This document shows positions 58,092 through 64,000 of a DNA stretch of 64,000 nucleotides, piece by piece. Both the position numbers and the translations under genes were made by a program. Within the stretch, counting starts at the first letter, position 1, and each line of letters begins with the position of its first letter. Origin of the DNA: Syntrophaceae bacterium (GTDB taxonomy: Bacteria > Desulfobacterota > Syntrophia > Syntrophales > UBA2192); the NCBI GenBank assembly GCA_013177795.1, contig JABLXY010000003.1, forward strand, positions 537,244-601,243. Reading direction: 5' to 3'. A model generated the notes under the pieces. That model saw only the letters and a list, made by a program, of their open reading frames with translations. It was not told the DNA's origin and did not search any database.

Positions 58092-58831
58092 GCGCAAGCA
58101 GCCAGGCCGTCCGTGCCGGCTTCGAAAGGGTCTTTGTCGAGCTGCCGATGAAAACGGTTTCCTACCTGGAGTGCCGAAAGGCGCTCCGGCGGCTCCAGGA
58201 CATCCCCGGCTTCGAAGCCGCCCTGTCGGGAGTCTTCTCCCCGGCCATGCGCTTCATCCGGCCCCTGCAGAGCCGGGTGGAGCTCGAGGCGCTGCTCGGG
58301 GAAGTCAGGCGGCTCGGGCCGTCCGCCGTGGTGGAGATCGGCACGGCCTCCGGGGGGACCCTCTTCATGCTGACCCGGGCCGCCTCGGCCGATGCGACAC
58401 TTGTCAGCATCGATCTCCCCGGCGGGGCCTTCGGGGGAGGCTACCCGGTGTGGCGGGCCCCGCTGTACCGATCCTTCGCGAGGCCCGGCCAGCGGGTCCA
58501 TCTGCTGCGCAGGGACTCGCACGACCCGTCCACCCTGGAGACGCTGCGGGGCATCCTCGGGGGCAGGAAGGTGGATTTTTTGTTCATCGACGGGGACCAC
58601 ACCTACGAGGGGGTCAAAAAGGATTTCGAGATGTACCGCACGCTCGTCCGCCCCGGCGGCATGGTCGGTTTCCACGACATCGTCCCCCACTCCGCCGCCA
58701 GCGGCTGCGAGGTGGACCGGTTCTGGAACGAGATCCGCGGTGCCTTCGATTCCGTGGAGTTCGTCGAGAACCGGCGGGCGCAGTTCGGCGGCATCGGCCT
58801 GATCCGTTCGTATCGACCCGAAACACAGTGA
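58088..58831 (+). CDS. Class I SAM-dependent methyltransferase (CmcI-like)
   Basis: 247 residues. VVEIGTASGGTLFMLTRAA is the SAM-binding loop, FLFIDGDHTYEGVKKDFEMY the metal-binding acidic motif, and GGMVGFHDIVPHS the conserved following strand. This matches the cephalosporin-hydroxylase/CmcI-like O-methyltransferase group often found in surface-polysaccharide loci. Acceptor unknown. Confidence 0.85.
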   Translation: MSASSQAVRAGFERVFVELPMKTVSYLECRKALRRLQDIPGFEAALSGVFSPAMRFIRPLQSRVELEALLGEVRRLGPSAVVEIGTASGGTLFMLTRAASADATLVSIDLPGGAFGGGYPVWRAPLYRSFARPGQRVHLLRRDSHDPSTLETLRGILGGRKVDFLFIDGDHTYEGVKKDFEMYRTLVRPGGMVGFHDIVPHSAASGCEVDRFWNEIRGAFDSVEFVENRRAQFGGIGLIRSYRPETQ

Positions 58832-58840
58832 CGGACCGTC

Positions 58841-59743
58841 ATGGACCCGCACGAAACGATCACCGCCGTCATCGTCACCTTCAACAACCCCGGGATGCTT
58901 CGGGATCTCCTGGAGGACCTGCGCCGTCAGAGCCTCGAGCCGTACCGCATCATCGTGGTGGACAACTCCACACGGTGCGGCTCGAATCCCCTCCCCGGGG
59001 CACTGCGGGGAATCGACTATCTGAAGATGGCACGCAACGAGGGATCCGCCGGCGGGTTTCACGAGGGCCTGCGGCTGGCCCTGGACGGGGCCGACGCCAT
59101 CCTGACCCTCGACGACGACGTCCGGATGCCCCCCGATGCCCTGGAATCCCTCTATCGGGGCCTCAGGGATCTCGAGGGACGCGAAGACCGAGTGGGCGCC
59201 GTGCGCGCCGTCGGCCCGAACCACCCGGACGCCGCCCCGACGCCCATCGCGTGCTTCGCCTGGCGGGGGACGCTCATGCGGGCCGAGGCCGTGCGGCAGG
59301 CGGGCCTTCCCCGGAAGGACTACTTCCTCTACGCCGACGACGCGGAGTACGCGCTGCGCATGGCCGCCTGCGGATGGCGATTCTTCTGGGTCCCCGGCAG
59401 CCTCATCGTGGAGACGCGCAAGGACGACAAGCAGTCGCTGCGCATCTTCGGACGCGGCGTGACCTGTTACACCGAGTCATACCGCTTCTACTACGCCGTG
59501 CGGAACTCCATCCACGCGTACCGCACGCACGGGCGCCGGGCCGAACTGCGGCACACGCTGGCCTACGCCGTCAAGATGGCCCTCGTGCTGCCTTTCGTCC
59601 GCGGGGGGGAAAGCGGCAGGGCGAAGGCGATCCTCAAGGGTCTGCTCGACGGCTACCGGTCAAGACTCGGGACGCGGGCGGAGTATCGCCCCGCCGAGAC
59701 CCCGGCCGAACCCCTGCTGCGGCCCTCGGAGGCCTGGCGATGA
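58841..59743 (+). CDS. Family 2 glycosyltransferase (galactofuranosyl/rhamnosyl-like)
   Basis: 300 residues. TAVIVTFNNPGMLRDLLEDL and VVDNSTRCGS start the GT2 fold; ILTLDDDVRMPPDALE holds the DDD metal site, and RKDYFLYADDAEYALRMAACGWRFFWVPGS the later motif. The pattern resembles GlfT/rhamnosyltransferase-type enzymes. The stop overlaps the next start (ATGA). Confidence 0.9.
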   Translation: MDPHETITAVIVTFNNPGMLRDLLEDLRRQSLEPYRIIVVDNSTRCGSNPLPGALRGIDYLKMARNEGSAGGFHEGLRLALDGADAILTLDDDVRMPPDALESLYRGLRDLEGREDRVGAVRAVGPNHPDAAPTPIACFAWRGTLMRAEAVRQAGLPRKDYFLYADDAEYALRMAACGWRFFWVPGSLIVETRKDDKQSLRIFGRGVTCYTESYRFYYAVRNSIHAYRTHGRRAELRHTLAYAVKMALVLPFVRGGESGRAKAILKGLLDGYRSRLGTRAEYRPAETPAEPLLRPSEAWR

Positions 59744-60630
59744 ACCGGCCCGTGGAGTCCCGACGGTGCCCCTACTGCCGGGGGCAGGCACGGCCCCTTG
59801 CCGCCGTCGGCGGGCGGCGCTTATTCGAATGCCCGCACTGCCGGCTCGTGTTTCGCGACGGTCTCTGCGGGCCGGAGGAAGCCGCACGGGAACGCCGATA
59901 CTACGAGAACGACTACTTCCGGGAGCTTGCCTGGGATCAGATCGAGGGCTACCGGGACGGGATTTACCGAGAGGCGCTGGACCGGATCGAGGGGCAGGTG
60001 GGGCGCGGGCGGCTTCTCGACGTGGGCTGCGGCTGCGGGTTCTTCCTCCGCGAGGCGCTGCATCGCGGCTGGGACGCGGCGGGGGTCGACCCCTCGCGGG
60101 AGTCGATCGATTACCTTCGCAGGACGATCGGGGATGCGGGCTTTGAAGGGACCCTCGAGGACGTCGACCCGGGGACCCGGTACGATGCGATCACGATGAT
60201 CAACGTGCTGGATCACCTCGTCGACCCGTGGGAGGACGTGACCCGGGCGGCCGCGCTCCTGCGGGCAGGCGGGCTGCTCTACGTGAGGGTGCCCAACGGC
60301 CCGTTTCACATGGCTCTTTTCCGGCTGCTGCAATCCTGCGGGCTCGGCGGCGGCGCCGGGCGGTTCGTGGTGTTTCACAACTATGCCCTGTCGGCGGGGT
60401 GGCTCGCGGGCATGCTCGCCGACCGGGGGTTCGCGCCGGTCGAAATCCGCAACGCGGGCCTTTCCGGATTCAGCGGATACCGAGGGCGCACGGGACGGGT
60501 GAGGGTTCTGCGCGCGCTTCGGCGGGCGGCGTGGCACGGGGCGAAATCCGCCGAGCGGCTCAGCGCGGGCAGGCTCCTCTGGGGACCCTCCCTGGAGGTG
60601 ACGGCACGAAAGAAAATGGACAGGGTCTGA
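59740..60630 (+). CDS. Zinc-ribbon SAM-dependent methyltransferase
   Basis: 296 residues. RRCPYCRG ... FECPHCRLVF is the N-terminal zinc ribbon; LLDVGCGCGFFLREALHRGWDAAGVDPS binds SAM; AITMINVLDHLVDPWEDVTRAA and RAGGLLYVRVPNGP complete the class I fold. Same architecture as the protein at 55973. The pair of genes suggests two methylation steps on sugar or lipid intermediates. Confidence 0.87.
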   Translation: MNRPVESRRCPYCRGQARPLAAVGGRRLFECPHCRLVFRDGLCGPEEAARERRYYENDYFRELAWDQIEGYRDGIYREALDRIEGQVGRGRLLDVGCGCGFFLREALHRGWDAAGVDPSRESIDYLRRTIGDAGFEGTLEDVDPGTRYDAITMINVLDHLVDPWEDVTRAAALLRAGGLLYVRVPNGPFHMALFRLLQSCGLGGGAGRFVVFHNYALSAGWLAGMLADRGFAPVEIRNAGLSGFSGYRGRTGRVRVLRALRRAAWHGAKSAERLSAGRLLWGPSLEVTARKKMDRV

Positions 60631-60635
60631 ATGTC

Positions 60636-62552
60636 ATGTGCGGCATCTGCGGGGCGGTGACGACAAACGGCAGCCGGGTCGACGAGGCGGTCCTTCGAAG
60701 CATGACCGACGTGATGACCCACCGGGGGCCCGATGCGTCGGGGGTCTACCTGCGGCACGGGCACGGGGTGTCGGTGGGGCTCGGCCACCGCCGGCTCTCC
60801 ATCATCGACCTCTCCGAGGCGGGCCGGCAGCCCCTGTCCAACGAGGACGGCACCGTGTGGCTCGTCTTCAACGGCGAGATCTACAACCACCCGGAGCTCC
60901 GCAGGGAACTCGAGGCCAGGGGACACCGCTTCCGCTCGAGCACGGACAGCGAGGTCATCGTCCACCTCTACGAGGAGGAGGGGGCCGACTGCGCGCGGCG
61001 GCTCGCGGGCATGTTCGCCTTCGCCGTGTGGGACGAACGGGCGGGGACGCTCGTCCTGGGCCGCGACCGCGTCGGCATCAAGCCCCTTGTCTGGTGGCAC
61101 GGCGGCGACACCCTCGTCTTCGCCTCGGAGATCAAGTCCGTCCTGCGGCACCCCGCCGTGGAGAGGCGGATCGACTGGCAGGCGCTCGGGCTCTACCTCA
61201 CGTTCAACTACATCCCCGCACCCTGGACCATCTTCCAGGGCATCCGGAAGCTGCCGCCCGGGCAGACCCTCGTCTTCCGGGACGGCGCTCCGAGCGTCAG
61301 CGAATACTGGAACATCGACGGCAGGCGGGATGCAGGCCGCGGCGAGGCGGGTTTCGAGGATCAGAAGCAGCAGCTGTTCGAGACCCTCGATGCCGCGGTG
61401 CGGCGCCACATGGTCGCCGACGTCCCCGTGGGGGCCTTTCTCAGCGGCGGCATCGACTCGAGCATCATCGTGGGCCTCATGGCGAGGCACTCCCCCCGGC
61501 CCGTGCAGACCTACACCATCGGCTTCGCGGACATGCCTCTCTTCGACGAGCGTGCGTACGCCCGCGATGCGGCCCGCTTCCACGGCACGGAGCACCGCGA
61601 GATCGTTCTGACCGCCCGCGACGTCCTGGAGGCCGTCCCGTCGGTCCTCGCGTCCTTCGACGAGCCCTTCGCCGACTCCTCGGCGCTTCCCACCTGCATC
61701 GTGGCCCGCGAGACGGCGAGGAGCGTCAAGGTGGCCCTCTCGGGCGACGGCGGCGACGAGCTCTTCGCCGGCTACCGCATGTATGCCGGCGAGCGCTGGG
61801 CCTCGCTCTACAACCGGATCCCGCGCGCCCTGCGCAGGCATCTCATCGAACCCGCGGCCGCATGGCTTCCCGATTCCCGTGAGACCCTGCTGACCGATTA
61901 CGCGCGCCGCCTGAAGAAGTTCGTCCGGGGCGCGGGACAGCCCTTCGAGAGACGATTTCTTGCGTGGAACGAGATCTTCGACCGCGCCGCCCGGGAGGAG
62001 CTTCTGCAGAAGCGGCCCGAGGTGGATTTCTCGCTGGGCGAGCACATCCTCCGCGAGCGGCTCCGGGAGCGCGACGACGACGCCGTCAACCGGATGCTCT
62101 GGGCCGACGTGAAGGAATCGCTGCCCGGCGACATGCTCAAGAAGGTCGACCACATGAGCATGCTGAACTCCCTGGAGGTCCGCGTGCCCTTTCTGGATCA
62201 CCGGGTCTGCGAGCTGGCCTTCACCATCGGAGGGGACCGGAAGCTGCGCAACGGCCGGGGCAAGTTCATCCTCGTGGAGACCTTCAAGGACCTGCTGCCG
62301 CCCGCGCTGCACAGGCGTCCGAAATGGGGCTTCGAGATGCCGGTTGCGGCCTGGCTCCGGAGCGAGCTCGGCGGGCTGATCGACGAGACGCTGGAGGCGG
62401 CCCGTCTTCGGCGCCAGGGGATCTTCGATGCGCGGGCCGTCGCCGGGATCGTCGAGGACTTCCGCGAAAGGCGAAGGGACACCTCGTGGCAGCTCTGGAA
62501 CCTCGTGGCCTTCCAGGTCTGGCACGAAACATACATGGCGGGAAGCGTATGA
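60636..62552 (+). CDS. asnB: Asparagine synthase (glutamine-hydrolysing)-like amidotransferase
   Basis: 638 residues from ATG 60636. The N-terminal nucleophile Cys2 follows the start Met (MCGICGAV), THRGPDA and LVFNGEIYNHPELR complete the class II glutaminase. The synthetase domain has AFLSGGIDSSIIVGLMA (ATP-pyrophosphatase loop) and VKVALSGDGGDELFAGY. In polysaccharide loci AsnB-like enzymes often amidate uronic acids or other carboxylates of the polymer, so it may not make free asparagine. The stop overlaps the next start (ATGA). Confidence 0.92.
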   Translation: MCGICGAVTTNGSRVDEAVLRSMTDVMTHRGPDASGVYLRHGHGVSVGLGHRRLSIIDLSEAGRQPLSNEDGTVWLVFNGEIYNHPELRRELEARGHRFRSSTDSEVIVHLYEEEGADCARRLAGMFAFAVWDERAGTLVLGRDRVGIKPLVWWHGGDTLVFASEIKSVLRHPAVERRIDWQALGLYLTFNYIPAPWTIFQGIRKLPPGQTLVFRDGAPSVSEYWNIDGRRDAGRGEAGFEDQKQQLFETLDAAVRRHMVADVPVGAFLSGGIDSSIIVGLMARHSPRPVQTYTIGFADMPLFDERAYARDAARFHGTEHREIVLTARDVLEAVPSVLASFDEPFADSSALPTCIVARETARSVKVALSGDGGDELFAGYRMYAGERWASLYNRIPRALRRHLIEPAAAWLPDSRETLLTDYARRLKKFVRGAGQPFERRFLAWNEIFDRAAREELLQKRPEVDFSLGEHILRERLRERDDDAVNRMLWADVKESLPGDMLKKVDHMSMLNSLEVRVPFLDHRVCELAFTIGGDRKLRNGRGKFILVETFKDLLPPALHRRPKWGFEMPVAAWLRSELGGLIDETLEAARLRRQGIFDARAVAGIVEDFRERRRDTSWQLWNLVAFQVWHETYMAGSV

Positions 62553-63772
62553 GCCGGATCCGCGTCATCCACGTCATCACCCGCTTCGACAAGGGCGGCT
62601 CCGCCGAGAACACGTACCTCACCTGCATGGGCCTCGACCCGGAGCTCTACGACGTCCGGCTGGTCATCGGGCCGTCGGACGAGTCCGCCATGGGGCCGGA
62701 GGAAACGGCCTGCGTGGAGGAAAACCTCGCCCGTCTCCGTGCCCGGGGAGTCAAAATCCTGACCCTGGCCGGGCTGGTCAGGCGGGTGAGCCCCGTCAAG
62801 GACCTGGTCACCCTGCTTGCCCTCTGGCGGCTCTTCCGCCGGGAGCGTCCCCGTATCGTCCACACCCACACATCGAAGGCGGGGATCCTCGGCCGCTGGG
62901 CGGCGTGGCTGGCGGGGGTCCCGGTTGTCATCCACACGCCGCACGGCCACGTCTTCTGGGGGTATTTCGGCCCGGCCAAGACCCGCTTCTTCATTTTCCT
63001 CGAGAAGCTCTCCGCCCTTGTCACGGACCGGCTCGTCATGCTCACGGACCAGGAGCGGATCGATCACCTGCGCGTCGGCATCGCACCCGAAGAGGCGTTC
63101 GTCACGATCCACAGCGGCGTCGACCTGGCGCCGTTCATGGCGGCGAAGGCGGCAAGGGACGAGGCGCGGCGGGCCCTCGGCATCCCCGACGGGGCGTTTG
63201 CCGTGGGCACCGTGGGACGGCTCACGGCCATCAAGGGCCCCGGGGTCCTCGTCGATGCGGCCCGCAGGGTCATCGGCCGTCACCCGGACAGCGTGTTCGT
63301 CTTTTTGGGCGCGGGCGAGCTGCTGGAGGCACTGCAGGCCCGTGCCGCAGACCTTGGGATCGCGGCGAACGTGCGCTTCGTGGGATGGCGTCCCGACGCG
63401 GCGCGCCTGATGAGCGCCCTGGACTGCTTCGCCTTCCCGTCGATCAACGAGGGGATGGGCAAGGCGCTCGTCGAGGCCATGGCCCTGGAAAAGCCCGTCG
63501 TCGCAAGCCGCGTGGGCGGCATCATCGACCTCGTCGACGACGGGGTCAACGGGTTTCTCGTCCCGGCGGGGGACCCGCAGGCCCTGGCCGAGCGCATCCT
63601 GTTTTGCCTGGAAAACCCCGAGACGGCCCGCCGCATGGCCCGCAGGGCCGCCGAGAAGGCGGCCGTCTACGGCTCTGCGGCCATGGTCCGGAAGATCGAG
63701 GCCCTCTATGCCGAATTCGCCCCGCGCCCGGAGGGCCTCGAGGCCCCGGCACGCTGCCTCGCCGATCCGTGA
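62549..63772 (+). CDS. Family 4 glycosyltransferase
   Basis: 407 residues. VIHVITRFDKGGSAENTYLTC is the N-terminal glycine loop; IVHTHTSKAGILGRWAA and VIHTPHGHVFWGYFG are typical of EPS GT4 enzymes; GTVGRLTAIKGPGVLVDAA, FAFPSINEGMGKALVEAMALEKPVVASRVGGI form the donor site. Last gene of this transcription unit; a candidate sigma-54 promoter for the next gene follows. Confidence 0.92.
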   Translation: MSRIRVIHVITRFDKGGSAENTYLTCMGLDPELYDVRLVIGPSDESAMGPEETACVEENLARLRARGVKILTLAGLVRRVSPVKDLVTLLALWRLFRRERPRIVHTHTSKAGILGRWAAWLAGVPVVIHTPHGHVFWGYFGPAKTRFFIFLEKLSALVTDRLVMLTDQERIDHLRVGIAPEEAFVTIHSGVDLAPFMAAKAARDEARRALGIPDGAFAVGTVGRLTAIKGPGVLVDAARRVIGRHPDSVFVFLGAGELLEALQARAADLGIAANVRFVGWRPDAARLMSALDCFAFPSINEGMGKALVEAMALEKPVVASRVGGIIDLVDDGVNGFLVPAGDPQALAERILFCLENPETARRMARRAAEKAAVYGSAAMVRKIEALYAEFAPRPEGLEAPARCLADP

Positions 63773-63837
63773 GGGCCCCAAGGCACCCTACTCCCTCCTG
63801 ATATCCCCCTCATTTTTTTTCGCTTAACGCATCAATC

Positions 63838-63853
63838 TGGCAAGGGTTTTGCT
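63838..63853 (+). promoter_or_regulatory. Sigma-54 promoter with near-perfect consensus at the right edge
   Basis: TGGCAAG at 63838-63844, four bases, then TTTGCT: GG at 63839-63840 and GC at 63851-63852 are ten bases apart. This is the best match in the window to TGGCACG-N4-TTGCW. It lies 44 bp upstream of the start at 63897. Confidence 0.75.
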
Positions 63854-63896
63854 CATTCAGGGGCGAAGGAGAAAAACCCTTTTCCGGGGACATCCC

Positions 63897-64000
63897 ATGG
63901 GCCTGAAGAAAAAGAACCTCGCGTTGATCTGTTCGATCGTCCTTGCGGCGGCCCTCGCGGCATCAGCCGATGCGGCGCCCGATGCGCAGCAGGAGACGCG
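63897..64000 (+). CDS. Secreted protein, N-terminus only
   Basis: Thirty-four codons are present before the window ends. The sequence is a clear signal peptide: a Lys-rich start (MGLKKKN), a hydrophobic core (LALICSIVLAAALAA), and SADAA as a likely cleavage region, followed by a polar start of the mature protein. The gene has its own sigma-54 promoter and lies just after the polysaccharide locus, so an envelope or polymer-associated protein is likely. Confidence 0.6.
   Translation, partial: MGLKKKNLALICSIVLAAALAASADAAPDAQQET

Overview
The window is a high-GC bacterial chromosome segment, most likely from an anaerobic, syntroph-like member of the Desulfobacterota (Syntrophales/Syntrophobacterales type). 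This rests on gene content, not on a marker gene: a FixC-type flavoprotein, a phenylacetate-CoA-ligase/ACT-protein pair, an Fe-dependent alcohol dehydrogenase, a eukaryotic-type NADP isocitrate dehydrogenase beside aconitase, GGGGACAGTCCCC palindromes with a REP-associated transposase, and a radical-SAM cassette of the type I recall as 'SynChlorMet' (Syntrophobacter, Chlorobium, Methanocella). No rRNA, tRNA or CRISPR was seen.

Layout. (1) 1-797: 5' part of a FixC-like gene on the minus strand. (2) 1036-12100: a peptide-modification (RiPP) operon: PqqD-like carrier, two radical SAM/SPASM proteins, a polytopic membrane protein, two homologous Cys-rich precursor-like peptides, an HPr-kinase-like protein, an S26-type peptidase, an ABC exporter, a family-2 glycosyltransferase and a nucleotidyltransferase-fold protein. 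Stop/start overlaps (ATGA or TGATG) run through it. A decayed second copy of the kinase gene's 5' end lies between the two precursors, so the precursor region was duplicated. (3) 12118-12836: a REP-associated transposase bracketed by palindromes. (4) 12831-31958: housekeeping and catabolic genes: mobA, Fe-ADH, paaK-like, ACT protein, an internally duplicated small protein, SGNH hydrolase, cobalamin adenosyltransferase, a nucleoside phosphorylase, trxA, bamD, a phosphotransferase/kinase fusion, crotonase, rlmN, icd, aconitase and mutS. (5) 32082-63772: a large exopolysaccharide locus: GAF-PilB ATPase, low-Mr tyrosine phosphatase, PEP-CTERM-type ATPase, HD-GYP protein, Wza- and Wzc-like proteins, an O-antigen ligase/polymerase-like protein, a flippase, about nine glycosyltransferases, four methyltransferases, a deacetylase and an asparagine synthase. 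A complete IS256-like insertion sequence (35977-37264, 8-bp target duplication) sits inside it. (6) 63897-64000: start of a secreted protein.

Regulation. Eight sites with the sigma-54 (-24/-12) pattern GG-N10-GC, most with TTGCA or TTGCT at -12, lie upstream of the RiPP operon, the first precursor, and six points in the polysaccharide locus and its right flank. The sites before the PqqD gene and before a glycosyltransferase at 57003 share 14 identical bases. This suggests that RpoN controls both surface polysaccharide and the modified peptide. Intergenic regions also carry a dispersed ~95-bp element and several short-period repeats arranged as imperfect inverted arms.
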